The notes under the pieces are model-generated. The model was given only the letters and a program-made list of their open reading frames with translations, did not search any database and was not told where the DNA came from. This document shows, one piece after another, positions 28,932-37,562 of a DNA stretch of 64,000 nucleotides. Source of the stretch: Planococcus sp. CPCC 101016 (GTDB lineage Bacteria > Bacillota > Bacilli > Bacillales_A > Planococcaceae); NCBI RefSeq assembly GCF_007859295.1, contig NZ_VOHB01000002.1, positions 743,536 through 807,535 of the forward strand, given 5' to 3'. Made by a program: the position numbers and the translations under genes. Each line of letters starts with the position of its first letter. Within the stretch, counting starts at the first letter, position 1.

Positions 28932-29426
28932 TTGCTCCAGGAACACGCAAAAATCGTGGACTTTATTGCCACAGCGGAAGGTGTTACCGGCCGCAAGAAA
29001 TTGCAGAAAATGATTTACATAATGAAAAAGATGGACATGCCATTTCAGGAAAAATACGAGTTTCATATATACGGACCGTATTCAGAGGAATTGACTGCTC
29101 GTGTAGAGGAATTATGCGATATGGGGTTTTTGTCAGAAGCATTGGAAGACAAAGGCTCGTACGTTCAATATAAATACAGCGTGACAGAAGAAGGCATGGA
29201 ATTCCGCAAAGTGTTGGGCAAATCAATTTTGGATAACCCATTGACTGCTGGAAAGTTAAATGCCAAAAGTGGCCGTTTTTTGGAATTGACTGCGACCTTG
29301 CTGTATTTTGACAATTTAAACCGCCAAGAACAAATTGAAAAGCTGCATGTCGTCAAAGGGAAACTGAACTTTACTGCTGAGGAAATAGATGAGGCTTTTG
29401 CTTTTATTGAGGATTTGCGTTCATAG
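28932..29426 (+). CDS. ywgA: YwgA family protein
   Basis: A 164-residue protein starting at TTG directly after the ywfO stop. The segment GRKKLQKMIYIMKKM and FHIYGPYSEELTARVE near residues 20-60 resemble a winged-helix, SocA/antitoxin-like fold that also occurs in Panacea-domain proteins. Function unknown. AAGGAGGG spans the ywfO end and serves as its ribosome site. Confidence 0.8.
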   Translation: MLQEHAKIVDFIATAEGVTGRKKLQKMIYIMKKMDMPFQEKYEFHIYGPYSEELTARVEELCDMGFLSEALEDKGSYVQYKYSVTEEGMEFRKVLGKSILDNPLTAGKLNAKSGRFLELTATLLYFDNLNRQEQIEKLHVVKGKLNFTAEEIDEAFAFIEDLRS

Positions 29427-29442
29427 AAAAAGGTGGAAATGT

Positions 29443-29469
29443 AAAAAACTCCCACTACGGGAGTTTTTG
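29443..29469. terminator. Bidirectional terminator between ywgA and ywhB
   Basis: AAAAAACTCCC, short loop, GGGAGTTTTT; between convergent genes. Confidence 0.85.
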
Positions 29470-29478
29470 AGTAGTTTT

Positions 29479-29664
29479 TTACTGATCTGAAAAAAGTTTG
29501 CCTTTTGTTCCATAATCGGTTTTCTTCATGTCTTCGATAAAGACGGTGACATTTTCGATTGGTGCGCCTGTTGTTTCAGAAACAGCTTCGGATACCTTCT
29601 CGACAAGTGCACGTTTTTGGTCTTCTGTGCGGCCTTCAAGCATTTTTACAGTGACGTATGGCAT
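29479..29664 (-). CDS. ywhB: 4-oxalocrotonate tautomerase family protein
   Basis: A 61-residue tautomerase. The catalytic base is the N-terminal proline exposed after removal of Met (M-P-Y-V-T-V), and the length is exactly that of the 4-OT family. B. subtilis YwhB has phenylpyruvate/2-hydroxymuconate tautomerase activity, physiological role unclear. Divergent from ywhD, 61 bp apart. Confidence 0.9.
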   Translation of the reverse strand: MPYVTVKMLEGRTEDQKRALVEKVSEAVSETTGAPIENVTVFIEDMKKTDYGTKGKLFSDQ

Positions 29665-29725
29665 AATGGATACAGCTCCTTTTCTTCAGAATACTATCAT
29701 CATAGCAGAACGGAGGATTCAGACA

Positions 29726-30244
29726 ATGGCGAACGAAGAAAAACCAAAACAAAAAGTAGGCTTTACTATTATAAAAAATGACCCGACCGGCGGCCATAAA
29801 GGCTATGGCATCGGTTCTTTGTCTTTGGAGAACGTCTCTCCACTGTTTATCGACGTGGCGGAGCAAGAAGCATTTATTGATATCGGTGCGATGCACGCCC
29901 GCAGTGAAGTAGAGCGCGGCATCAAGTTCACCACCAACCGGGAGGATTCAGCTGGCGGAAAAGATTATTGGCTTGTTTGGATCACCATTGATTTTAATCC
30001 AGAGGGTCCTTATTACGCAGGCGTAGCAGCGTGCGAAATGGTCGTTAACCGTGAAAAGCGCCGTGGCTACAAAATTCTGGCCGATCATGTCAACCGCATG
30101 GACAAATCGATGAAACGCAAAATCCTTGTCGACCATATGGATGAACCATCGAAAAAGGTTTTAGCCGAGTACTTGGAGACGCATAATCCAGAAATGTGGC
30201 AGCGCAGTGCTGAACAGCTGCATCAGGATCTTGGACGGAAGTAA
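29726..30244 (+). CDS. ywhD: YwhD family protein
   Basis: A 172-residue soluble protein of unknown function, conserved next to ywhB in Bacillales. The C-terminal half has SMKRKILVDHMDEPSKKVL and NPEMWQRSAEQLHQDL; there is no recognised catalytic motif. The ATG at 29726 follows CGGAGGATT by 8 bp. Its 3' end is separated from speE by a 428-bp region holding an independent RNA gene candidate. Confidence 0.82.
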   Translation: MANEEKPKQKVGFTIIKNDPTGGHKGYGIGSLSLENVSPLFIDVAEQEAFIDIGAMHARSEVERGIKFTTNREDSAGGKDYWLVWITIDFNPEGPYYAGVAACEMVVNREKRRGYKILADHVNRMDKSMKRKILVDHMDEPSKKVLAEYLETHNPEMWQRSAEQLHQDLGRK

Positions 30245-30350
30245 GAAAATCCGCTTGGCCAATAAAGAAGGACTTTGTCAAAGCGAAATAAGTATCAAAA
30301 TGCAGTTTTTTGAACAGAATGTGACATTTCAATTTGCTCCCAACGGATGG

Positions 30351-30379
30351 TTGAAGTTGTCTATAAAAGGCAGTACACT
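30351..30379 (+). promoter_or_regulatory. Promoter of the putative structured RNA upstream of speE
   Basis: TTGAAG (30351-30356), 17-bp spacer, TACACT (30374-30379). Start of transcription expected near 30386, which is where the first hairpin begins. Confidence 0.6.
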
Positions 30380-30385
30380 AGAACT

Positions 30386-30550
30386 ATAGCTTTTCAATAG
30401 AAAGCTAGGACACCTGACAGCGAGCAAGTGCCGTGAGCCATTGCGATCAAACCCAAGCCCAATGCCTCATGTCTCTTTCTCCGCTCCATCAGGCTTTAAA
30501 AAGGTTTTCTGTGAAGGGAAAAAGATTCCCTGTACAGGAAACCTTTTTAT
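30386..30550 (+). ncRNA. Putative structured small RNA (~165 nt), family not recognised
   Basis: Three stems follow the promoter. Stem 1: TAGCTTT 30387-30393 with AAAGCTA 30401-30407. Stem 2: an outer CCTGA 30413-30417 with TCAGG 30489-30493, enclosing TGAG-c-CATTG (30434-30443) with CAATG-c-CTCA (30460-30469), a 9-bp helix with one C-C mismatch and a loop rich in A and C. Stem 3: a continuous 15-bp terminator helix (30498-30512 with 30534-30548) with an inner GGGAA/TTCCC hairpin and a T tract. No coding frame with a ribosome site is present. speE has its own promoter downstream, so this is probably a free small RNA, though a leader cannot be excluded. I could not match it to 6S, SRP, RoxS, SR1 or a known riboswitch. 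Confidence 0.6.
30498..30550 (+). terminator. Long intrinsic terminator ending the putative small RNA
   Basis: AAAAAGGTTTTCTGT pairs with ACAGGAAACCTTTTT (15 bp, one G-T wobble), enclosing a second GGGAA/TTCCC hairpin. Confidence 0.85.
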
Positions 30551-30599
30551 TTGAGTGTAGCGGCACTTCCAGCGGGTAAAGAGGAAGAGGAAAAAAATA

Positions 30600-30627
30600 T
30601 TGCACTTTTATTGAAAACACTTATACT
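30600..30627 (+). promoter_or_regulatory. Probable sigma-A promoter of speE-speB
   Basis: TTGCAC (30600-30605), 16-bp spacer, TATACT (30622-30627); about 45 bp before the speE start codon. Confidence 0.68.
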
Positions 30628-30672
30628 TTTTTAAGTGGATTTGATTCAGAATGAAAAGGAGTTTGATTATAG

Positions 30673-31506
30673 ATGGCAGGATTTTGGTATACAGAAAAAC
30701 AGACAGAGAATTTCGGGATTACAATGAAGATTAACAAGACGCTTCACACGGAACAAACAGATTTTCAATATTTGGAAATGGCGGAAACAGCAGAATGGGG
30801 CAATATGCTGTTTTTGGACGGCATGGTCATGACTTCTGAAAAAGACGAATTCGTTTATCATGAAATGGTTGCGCACGTTCCATTGTTTACGCATCCAAAC
30901 CCGGAAAACGTGCTGGTTGTCGGCGGCGGCGATGGCGGCGTCATCCGTGAAATCCTAAAGCACCCATCCGTCAAAAAAGCGACGCTTGTCGACATTGATG
31001 GAAAAGTGATTGAGTACTCGAAGAAATTCCTGCCAAGCATCGCTTCAGGCTTGGAAGATTCACGTGTGGAAGTGATTGTCGGCGACGGTTTCATGCACAT
31101 TGCAGAATCTGACAACGAATTTGATGTCATCATGGTGGATTCCACTGAACCGGTTGGACCGGCAGTGAACTTATTCTCAAAAGGCTTCTATGCAGGCATT
31201 TCGAAAGCCTTGAAAGAAGATGGTATTTTTGTTGCTCAATCCGATAACCCATGGTTTAAAGCGGATTTGATCAAGCAGGTACAAAGCGATGTTAAAGAGA
31301 TTTTCCCAATCACGAACTTGTACTTGGCGAATATCCCTACTTACCCAAGCGGCCTATGGGCATTCACGATCGGCTCAAAAAAATACAACCCGCTGGAAGT
31401 TCCGGCTGAGCGTTTCCACGAAATCGACACGAAATACTACACGCCTGAGCTGCATAACGCTGCTTTCGTATTGCCGAAATTCGTGAAAGACCTGACAGGA
31501 GAATAA
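30673..31506 (+). CDS. speE: Spermidine synthase
   Basis: A 277-residue aminopropyltransferase that joins the aminopropyl group of decarboxylated SAM to putrescine. Motifs: [19 protein letters not shown] with the substrate Gln/Tyr (around residue 32-50), the SAM-binding glycine loop [13 protein letters not shown] (about residues 79-91) and the catalytic [11 protein letters not shown] (about 154-164). Length is typical. AAAAGGAG precedes the ATG. speB follows after 3 bp, as in B. subtilis. Confidence 0.95.
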   Translation: MAGFWYTEKQTENFGITMKINKTLHTEQTDFQYLEMAETAEWGNMLFLDGMVMTSEKDEFVYHEMVAHVPLFTHPNPENVLVVGGGDGGVIREILKHPSVKKATLVDIDGKVIEYSKKFLPSIASGLEDSRVEVIVGDGFMHIAESDNEFDVIMVDSTEPVGPAVNLFSKGFYAGISKALKEDGIFVAQSDNPWFKADLIKQVQSDVKEIFPITNLYLANIPTYPSGLWAFTIGSKKYNPLEVPAERFHEIDTKYYTPELHNAAFVLPKFVKDLTGE

Positions 31507-31509
31507 GCG

Positions 31510-32382
31510 ATGAGATTTGACGAGACTTACTCAGGAAAAGTATTCATCAAAAGCCATCCGAATTATGAAGAATCAAAAGCCGTTCTTTACGGTATGCCAA
31601 TGGACTGGACAGTCAGCTACCGTCCGGGATCCCGTTTTGGCCCAAATAAAATTCGTGAAGTCTCCATCGGGCTTGAAGAATATAGCCCGTATCTTGACCG
31701 CGAGCTGGAAGACGTAAAGTTTTTTGATGCAGGCGACATTCCATTGCCATTCGGTAATCCGGAAAAAAGCCTGATTGAAATCGAAACTTACGTCCATACG
31801 CTTTTGGCTGATAACAAAATCCCTATGGGCATGGGCGGCGAACATTTAGTGTCCTTGCCGGTCATGAAAGCAGTCGCCAGCAAATACGAAGATTTGGCGA
31901 TCATCCATTTTGATGCACACACGGATCTTCGTGAAAACTACGAAGGTGAGGAGTATTCACACTCGACACCAATCCGTAAGATTGCAGACCATATCGGACC
32001 GAAGAACGTGTATTCGTTCGGTATCCGTTCTGGAATGAAAGAAGAATTCGAATGGGCAAAAGAACAAGGCATGCACATTTCTAAATTTGAAGTGCTCGAG
32101 CCGTTAAAAGAAATTTTGCCGACACTTGAAGGACGCAATGTCTACGTGACGATCGATATGGACGTATTGGACCCTGCACACGCACCGGGCACGGGGACCG
32201 TCGACGCAGGCGGCATCACGTCCCGCGAATTGCTGGCGTCTATCCACGCAATCGCGGCATCAGGCGTCAACGTCGTCGGCTTTGACCTCGTGGAACTTGC
32301 GCCTGTCTACGACCATTCCGACCAAACCGCAAACACAGCCAGCAAGCTGATGCGCGAAATGATTTTGGGTTGGGTTAAGTAA
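31510..32382 (+). CDS. speB: Agmatinase
   Basis: A 290-residue ureohydrolase that splits agmatine into putrescine and urea. The manganese ligands are seen in GGEHLVSLP, IHFDAHTDLRENYEG and VYVTIDMDVLDPAHAPGTGT. It supplies putrescine to SpeE encoded just upstream. Its TAA is followed within one base by an array of hairpin repeats and then a terminator, so the transcript carries a highly structured 3' untranslated region. Confidence 0.95.
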   Translation: MRFDETYSGKVFIKSHPNYEESKAVLYGMPMDWTVSYRPGSRFGPNKIREVSIGLEEYSPYLDRELEDVKFFDAGDIPLPFGNPEKSLIEIETYVHTLLADNKIPMGMGGEHLVSLPVMKAVASKYEDLAIIHFDAHTDLRENYEGEEYSHSTPIRKIADHIGPKNVYSFGIRSGMKEEFEWAKEQGMHISKFEVLEPLKEILPTLEGRNVYVTIDMDVLDPAHAPGTGTVDAGGITSRELLASIHAIAASGVNVVGFDLVELAPVYDHSDQTANTASKLMREMILGWVK

Positions 32383-32383
32383 A

Positions 32384-32504
32384 GAAAAGCGGAAACGGCC
32401 GTTCAGCTCTGAAAGGCATAAGACGATCTGACGAAGCGGCGTCCTTTGCCGCATAGTCAGGGTGGCTTATGACCCGAGGAGTTGGCCGTTGGAGTCTGGA
32501 CAAT
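32384..32504 (+). repeat. Hairpin repeat R1 (full unit) in the speB 3' region
   Basis: Begins one base after the speB stop codon. Nested stems: AACGGC/GCCGTT (32394 / 32485), AGCTC/GAGTT with one wobble, CATAAG/CTTATG (32417 / 32466), CTGAC/GTCAG (32428 / 32456) and GCGGC/GCCGC (32436 / 32448). Ends in the shared CTGGACA. Confidence 0.88.
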
Positions 32505-32632
32505 GAAGAAAAGCGGAGGCAGCCATGTAGATTCGACGGGCATAAGACAGACCAGGAGTGTGGCGTACTGTGCCACGCAACTGGGTTGGCTTATGACCCT
32601 AGAATCTGGGCGCTGGAGCTGGACAGTAAAGA
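32505..32632 (+). repeat. Hairpin repeat R2 (full unit)
   Basis: Second full copy in tandem. AGATTC/GAATCT (32529 / 32602), CATAAG/CTTATG, CCAG/CTGG and GTGGC/GCCAC replace the corresponding stems of R1 with compensating changes; ends AGCTGGACAG. Confidence 0.85.
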
Positions 32633-32688
32633 AAAGCGGAGGCAGCCGTCTAGCCGCGACAAGCGCTGGGCTCTGCTTTAAAGAATAG
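32633..32688 (+). repeat. Hairpin repeat R3 (shortened unit)
   Basis: Keeps the outer AAAGCGGAG start and a matching CTCTGCTTT end that pair (one G-T wobble), but the central ~70 bp are missing. Confidence 0.7.
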
Positions 32689-32696
32689 TATTAATG

Positions 32697-32732
32697 AAAA
32701 ACCGGTCTGAGAAACTTTCAGATCGGTTTTTG
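32697..32732 (+). terminator. Intrinsic terminator of speE-speB
   Basis: AAAAACCGGTCTGA, loop, TCAGATCGGTTTTTG; placed after the three hairpin repeat units, 315 bp beyond the stop codon. Confidence 0.85.
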
Positions 32733-32818
32733 CGTTTGATGAAGAATGGTCTGAATAGATTCTTTTCATCGGAAACGATAAGATAAAAGGGTAGAAATAG
32801 TGGGAAGAGGTGCTGGCA

Positions 32819-33316
32819 ATGGAATTGTATAAATGGACAGGCCACCGCGACCAGGCAATGATGCTGATGGCGAACTTGGCGAATGCGCGACTGATTTATC
32901 TAGTGAATGACGAAGAGGCCGTATTGCTTTACGAAGCGGAAGGCGGACCTGGGCTGCAGGGAGCAGAAGCATATAAAGTGCTGAATGCTGTAGGCGACAT
33001 CAACGATGGCTACTACGCGGTATTCAATAACATTCCGGTGACGGAAGAAGGACGCGAGCTTTTCGAGTCGCGCTTTCAGAACAGAGCGGGAATGGTTGAA
33101 AAAGAACCTGGCTTTGCGGCAATCCGCGTACTGCGTCCACTGAATTCGGATACTTATACCATCCTGACGCTATGGCAAGATGAGCAATCGTTCAAAGATT
33201 GGCAGGAATCACAAGCTTATGGTCATGCCCACGCGAAGCGTGGCACGGAGGAAGGCATCGACAAGCGTCCAAATATTTTCCCGCGTCCATCTTTTGTGAC
33301 GATTTATACGAGGTAA
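32819..33316 (+). CDS. hmoB: Heme-degrading monooxygenase HmoB-like protein
   Basis: A 165-residue protein with a C-terminal antibiotic-biosynthesis-monooxygenase (ABM, dimeric ferredoxin-like) domain: VLRPLNSDTYTILTLWQDEQSFKDWQ (around residues 105-130) and AHAKRGTEE with the histidine expected to bind heme. The first 60 residues (IYLVNDEEAVLLYEAEGG) form the extra half typical of YhgC/HmoB. It would open heme to release iron; the role is inferred from family. ATG 32819 follows GGGAAGAGG by 8 bp. Confidence 0.78.
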   Translation: MELYKWTGHRDQAMMLMANLANARLIYLVNDEEAVLLYEAEGGPGLQGAEAYKVLNAVGDINDGYYAVFNNIPVTEEGRELFESRFQNRAGMVEKEPGFAAIRVLRPLNSDTYTILTLWQDEQSFKDWQESQAYGHAHAKRGTEEGIDKRPNIFPRPSFVTIYTR

Positions 33317-33620
33317 GTAAATTTTCATTTTTAAAGTAGAGGGTATCAAAAAATCGTATCTATCAGTTCTATCGGATATTCTCTCTGTCTTAATCTGGCT
33401 AGGTTGTTCCAGCTAACAAGCGAAGCTAGCAAGACGACTAATAGGAAATCTGATTTTTATGGGACAAAATAGAGAAATGGACAGTCTCCTTAATTGGAGG
33501 CTGTTTTTATTTGGTTATTTATTTAAGTCAAAGGCTAAGACTTTTAGAGGAATGCGTTTACTTATGGCGGGTGGGAGGATATAGATAAAATAAGTAATCA
33601 AATAGAAAGGAAAGTGGCTC
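33317..33620. other. 304-bp intergenic region, hmoB to antiporter
   Basis: No gene seen. It contains a small imperfect hairpin (CTAGGTTGTT...AACAAGCGAAGCTAG, about 33401-33435) and then the hmoB terminator at 33481-33510. The last 100 bp are AT-rich and probably hold the antiporter promoter, but I could not pick a convincing -35/-10 pair. Confidence 0.5.
33481..33510 (+). terminator. Intrinsic terminator after hmoB
   Basis: ACAGTCTCC, loop TTAATT region, GGAGGCTGT then TTTTTA; about 165 bp after the stop codon. Confidence 0.75.
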
Positions 33621-34844
33621 ATGCATGAATTCGATGAAGTATTCATCCAAATACTGGTGTTACTAGCCATTGCAATAGCAGTTGTTGGGATAGCAAGAAA
33701 AATTAATCAGCCCGATACAATTGCTCTGGTTTTAGTAGGTCTTTTATTGGGAACCATCACCTTGCCTTTTCCTTTCATTGACCAGGCGGAAGAATTCATT
33801 ACCCAGTCAGAGGTTTTTCAAGTCATCATCATTTCTTTATTTCTCCCCATCCTACTGGGTGATGCTACGTTAAAACTGCCGTTTCATCATTTGTACAAGC
33901 GGAGAGGAACAATTATTGGGCTTGCTTTGGGTGGTACGTTTTTGTCGTTTGTCTTAATCGGTTTCTCGACCCACCTGTTGATCGGTTTGCCCTTGGCAGT
34001 GGCTTTTACATTTGCTGCTTTAATGAGTGCAACCGATCCCATCAGTGTATTGTCCATATTTAAAACAGCTGGAGTTTCAGAGAAAATTTCAACGATTATG
34101 GAAGGCGAATCTTTATTCAATGATGGAATCGCCATCGTCCTTTTTCAAATATCGTCTGTCTATTTACTGACTTACATTGAAATGGGATGGCTGGGTTTAG
34201 GGAGCGGAATTTGGCTGTTTCTTCGTTTTGCTATAGGAGGAATATTAGTTGGAATTATTCTTGGCTTCCTCTTTTCACAAGTTATCCGTTTTTACGATGA
34301 CTATCCTTTTGAAATCGCCATTTCGGCTTTAATGTTTTTCGGCAGTTATTTCATAGCTGAACATCTTCATGTATCAGGAGTAATCGCTGTAGTGGCAGGC
34401 GGCTTCGTCTTTAATGATTACGGCGGCAAAATTGGGATGTCAGAGACAACGAAACGCAATATTAATTCATTTTGGGATGTCATTACACTTATCGCCAATT
34501 CACTTATCTTTTTGATTGTCGGTTTGGAAATCCGCAATATCGATTTTTCTGGGCAATGGTCGATTATCTTCTTGGCAATCTTCATCGTTATTGCGGCCAG
34601 AGTCATTGCTCTTTTCTTCAGCACAATGCCAGCCAAATCCCTGAATCGTAAAGAACGGATTTTATTGAATTGGGGCGGGTTGAAAGGAAGTTTGTCAATT
34701 GCTTTAGCCCTCAGTCTCCCCGCAAATTTCGAGGGGCGTGAAACAATCTTGCTGCTGACTTTTGCTGTTGTCCTTTTTTCCTTACTGATTCAAGGTTTGA
34801 CCATCAAACCACTGATTAAAAAATTAGGATTGCAGGAAAAATAA
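33621..34844 (+). CDS. Na+(K+)/H+ antiporter, CPA1 family
   Basis: A 407-residue protein with about twelve membrane segments. The ion-binding region ALMSATDPISVLSIFK (around residues 134-149) and EGESLFNDGIAIVLF (around 161-175) carry the conserved Asp residues of CPA1 NhaP/NHE-type exchangers; GLKGSLSIALALSLP near residue 355 is also typical. It exports Na+ or K+ for H+ at the membrane. Unlike the gene at the window start it lacks an RCK tail. GAAAGGAAAGTGG ribosome site; single gene with terminator. Confidence 0.88.
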   Translation: MHEFDEVFIQILVLLAIAIAVVGIARKINQPDTIALVLVGLLLGTITLPFPFIDQAEEFITQSEVFQVIIISLFLPILLGDATLKLPFHHLYKRRGTIIGLALGGTFLSFVLIGFSTHLLIGLPLAVAFTFAALMSATDPISVLSIFKTAGVSEKISTIMEGESLFNDGIAIVLFQISSVYLLTYIEMGWLGLGSGIWLFLRFAIGGILVGIILGFLFSQVIRFYDDYPFEIAISALMFFGSYFIAEHLHVSGVIAVVAGGFVFNDYGGKIGMSETTKRNINSFWDVITLIANSLIFLIVGLEIRNIDFSGQWSIIFLAIFIVIAARVIALFFSTMPAKSLNRKERILLNWGGLKGSLSIALALSLPANFEGRETILLLTFAVVLFSLLIQGLTIKPLIKKLGLQEK

Positions 34845-34884
34845 AACACAGCCAATCACCTTGAAAATATGAATGAGCATCAAC

Positions 34885-34916
34885 AAGCCGGCCCTAAAAA
34901 GTAGGGGCCGGCTTTT
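34885..34916 (+). terminator. Intrinsic terminator after the CPA1 antiporter
   Basis: AAGCCGGCCC, loop, GGGGCCGGCTTTT. Confidence 0.88.
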
Positions 34917-35000
34917 AACATGGAGTTGTGTCTTAGTTTGTCTTATTTGAAAGAATAGCCAGCTCAGCCAAAGAACTGTGGCAAACAATAGGGTACTGTA

Positions 35001-35030
35001 TTGAAAAAGCCGGGTGAATCGGGCTATAAT
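35001..35030 (+). promoter_or_regulatory. Probable sigma-A promoter of ywiB-argS
   Basis: TTGAAA (35001-35006), 18-bp spacer, TATAAT (35025-35030); 35 bp before the ywiB start. Confidence 0.72.
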
Positions 35031-35065
35031 GAAAAGGTTATTATTTGACGGGGAGGCGGAGAACC

Positions 35066-35473
35066 ATGCAAAAGACAGTGACGATCAAACTGACGACGAC
35101 GATCCGCCAACCGGATATGGAAGAGCAAGTGATGGTGCTGCAATCTCACGGGACGTTGACGGAAAAAAACCAGCTGCGCTATCTGCAATATGCGGAACAG
35201 CAGGATGATCTTGAAATTCGGACAACGGTTAAAATCCGGGAAGATGAAGCAGTGATTATGAGAAGCGGCGGCCTGCAGATGCGGCTACCTTTTTTATTAC
35301 ATAAAGAACAAACCGGCAATCTGACAAATGAGCAAGGGTCGTTCATGCTGACGACAAAGGCGCATGAGCTGTCGATCAGCGACACACGGTTTATGGTCCG
35401 ATATGATCTTGCGCTGGGCTCGGATCATGTCGGTGAATATGAAATGGAAATACAGTTTATGGAGGCTAAATGA
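35066..35473 (+). CDS. ywiB: DUF1934 family protein YwiB
   Basis: A 135-residue beta-barrel-like protein (calycin type): [12 protein letters not shown] at the start, [25 protein letters not shown] in the middle and [22 protein letters not shown] at the end. No enzymatic function is known. It precedes argS in many Bacilli. ATG 35066 is 9 bp after GGGGAGG. Its stop overlaps the argS start. Confidence 0.85.
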   Translation: MQKTVTIKLTTTIRQPDMEEQVMVLQSHGTLTEKNQLRYLQYAEQQDDLEIRTTVKIREDEAVIMRSGGLQMRLPFLLHKEQTGNLTNEQGSFMLTTKAHELSISDTRFMVRYDLALGSDHVGEYEMEIQFMEAK

Positions 35474-37134
35474 TGAATGCAGTAGAACAAGTTCAACATG
35501 CGATTAAAACAGCGTTTACGGCAGCGATTGAAAAGGCGGAATTGACGACCGAGCCGGTTGAAATCCAGCTTGAATCACCAAGAGACAAAACAAATGGCGA
35601 TTACGCTACAAATATCGCGATGCAATTGACGCGTTTGGCGAAAAAACCGCCCCGTGCAATTGCTGAGGCGATTGTAGCGAACCTTGACAAAGATGCAGCG
35701 AATATCCAAACAGTGGATATTGCCGGACCGGGATTCATCAACATCACCATCAAAAAGGATTACTTGCTGGATGTCATCAAAACCGTCCTGGCACAAAACG
35801 CTGATTACGGCCGTTCAACAGCGGGCGGCGGAGAACGCATCCAGGTGGAATTTGTATCAGCCAACCCGACAGGCGATTTGCATTTGGGCCATGCCCGCGG
35901 ATCATCAGTCGGCGATTCGCTGTGCAATGTCTTGGATTTTGCAGGCTATGACGTGTCCCGCGAATACTACATCAACGATGCCGGCAATCAAATCAATAAT
36001 TTGGCTTTGTCGATCGAAGCACGTTATTTTGAAGCACTCGGTAAAGGAGACAGCATGCCGGAAGATGGCTACCGCGGACAGGACATTAAAGATATCGCTG
36101 ATGATCTGGTCAAAGAACATGGTGACAAATTTGTCAGCTTGACCCACGAAGAACGCTTTGAAGCATTCCGCCAGCACGGCTTGAAAGTCGAATTGGCCAA
36201 ACTGCAGCAGGACCTTGCGGATTTCCGCGTAGAATTTGATGTCTGGTATCCGGAATCGTCCCTGTACAAGAACGGCAAAATCGATGACGCAATAGCGAAA
36301 CTGCGCGCGAACGGGCATGTCTATGAAGAAGACGGAGCGACTTGGTTCCGTTCTACAACATTCGGTGACGACAAAGATCGCGTGCTCATTAAAAACGATG
36401 GCACTTACACATACTTAATGCCGGACATTGCCTACCATGAAGACAAATTACAGCGTGGCTTTGAAAAGCTCATCAACGTCTGGGGTGCCGACCATCACGG
36501 TTACATTCCGCGTATGAAAGCAGCAATCGAAGCACTCGGCTACGACCGTGAAACGCTTGAAGTCAGCATTATCCAAATGGTGCAATTGTACAAAGACGGC
36601 GAAAAGATGAAGATGAGCAAACGTACGGGTAAAGCCGTAACGATGCGCGAACTGGTTGAATTGGTCGGCTTGGATGCCGTGCGTTATTTCTTCGCAATGC
36701 GTTCAGGCGATACTCATATGGACTTTGATTTGGATTTGGCGGTTTCTCAGTCTAATGAAAACCCAGTTTATTACTCCCAATACGCTCATGCCCGCATCTC
36801 TTCAATTCTGCGCCAGGCACAAGAGCAAGGTTTGATGGCTTCAGAGGAATCGTTGAACTTATTGACTTCTGAAAAAGAAATCGATGTCCTGAAGAAAATC
36901 GGAGATTTCCCGCAGATGATCGCCGATGCAGCCAAGCAGCGCGCGCCTCATAGAGTAACTACTTACATCCATGAGTTGGCATCTCATTTCCATAGCTTCT
37001 ATAATGCCAATAAAGTATTGGATGCATCGAATCCTGAATTGACTGGAGCCCGTCTGGCATTGATTACGGCAGTGAAAACGACTTTGGCGAACGCATTGAA
37101 AACAGTCGGCGTCGCAGCTCCAGAAAAAATGTAA
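35473..37134 (+). CDS. argS: Arginyl-tRNA synthetase
   Basis: A 553-residue class I aminoacyl-tRNA synthetase. Signature sequences: [22 protein letters not shown] with the HIGH box as HLGH (around residue 130), [11 protein letters not shown] with the KMSKS equivalent, and the DALR anticodon-binding C-terminus ([14 protein letters not shown]). ATG 35473 is 7 bp from GGAGG; ATG 35470 is also possible. It is translationally coupled to ywiB. Confidence 0.96.
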   Translation: MNAVEQVQHAIKTAFTAAIEKAELTTEPVEIQLESPRDKTNGDYATNIAMQLTRLAKKPPRAIAEAIVANLDKDAANIQTVDIAGPGFINITIKKDYLLDVIKTVLAQNADYGRSTAGGGERIQVEFVSANPTGDLHLGHARGSSVGDSLCNVLDFAGYDVSREYYINDAGNQINNLALSIEARYFEALGKGDSMPEDGYRGQDIKDIADDLVKEHGDKFVSLTHEERFEAFRQHGLKVELAKLQQDLADFRVEFDVWYPESSLYKNGKIDDAIAKLRANGHVYEEDGATWFRSTTFGDDKDRVLIKNDGTYTYLMPDIAYHEDKLQRGFEKLINVWGADHHGYIPRMKAAIEALGYDRETLEVSIIQMVQLYKDGEKMKMSKRTGKAVTMRELVELVGLDAVRYFFAMRSGDTHMDFDLDLAVSQSNENPVYYSQYAHARISSILRQAQEQGLMASEESLNLLTSEKEIDVLKKIGDFPQMIADAAKQRAPHRVTTYIHELASHFHSFYNANKVLDASNPELTGARLALITAVKTTLANALKTVGVAAPEKM

Positions 37135-37182
37135 GAGACAGCTATTCGATTATGTGTATAATGGAGACAAGAAACAGAACTT

Positions 37183-37355
37183 GATAGCAATTCATAAAGG
37201 TGCTTATGTCTAAGAACATGAGTTAAAAGGGAAGCCGGTTCAACTCCGGCGCGGTCCCGCCACTGTATGTGAGAGGAATCTGCGAAATGCCACTGAAGCA
37301 ACGCTTTGGGAAGGTGCAGATAACGATAATCACAAGCCAGGAGACCTGCCTTTAT
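37183..37355 (+). ncRNA. Cobalamin riboswitch controlling the B12 operon
   Basis: Contains the highly conserved core GAAGCCGGTTCAACTCCGGC, GCGGTCCCGCCACTGT and, near the 3' side, AAGCCAGGAGACCTGCC, with a TGCTTATG-type opening helix. These are the Cbl riboswitch (B12-box) signatures. The RNA binds adenosylcobalamin and, when bound, lets the downstream terminator form. It lies directly before btuF and commands the whole operon to 48.5 kb. Confidence 0.96.
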
Positions 37356-37372
37356 GACAACACACCCACACG

Positions 37373-37453
37373 CCTGCGAGGAAAGGCTGGATGCGCATGC
37401 TTTTTTATGTCGTCCTTCCAATCCCTCGCAGAATGCTGCGGGGGATTTATTTT
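37373..37453 (+). promoter_or_regulatory. Riboswitch antiterminator/terminator switch
   Basis: Terminator: ATCCCTCGCAG, loop AATG, CTGCGGGGGAT, then TTATTTTAT (37421-37453). The competing antiterminator strand CCTGCGAGG at 37373-37381 can pair with CCTCGCAG of the terminator. This is the usual transcription-attenuation layout for Gram-positive cobalamin riboswitches. Confidence 0.85.
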
Positions 37454-37455
37454 AT

Positions 37456-37521
37456 GGAAAGAAAGCGAAGCGATTGTGTAGAGCCGACGGACATAAATGG
37501 TCCGGCGAAGTGGCGTTTTTT
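37456..37521 (+). repeat. Hairpin repeat R7 (5' half only) in the btuF leader
   Basis: GAAAGCG start, GACGGACATAAATGGTCCGG and CGAAGTGGCGTTTTTT closely follow the first half of unit R4 at 59462. The 3' half is absent. It sits between the riboswitch terminator and the btuF ribosome site. Confidence 0.72.
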
Positions 37522-37562
37522 CATTCGTTTTGAATGGTACAACCAACAAGGGGGATTACTCG

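Noticed and set aside
30386..30550. SR1-type dual-function RNA
   Set aside because: SR1 lies beside speA and encodes a short Cys-rich peptide; no such peptide frame exists here and the neighbour is speE.
32469..32688. Short reading frames across the hairpin repeats after speB
   Set aside because: The frames are a by-product of the GC-rich repeats: no ribosome site, and the same frames shift or break between copies while the stems covary.
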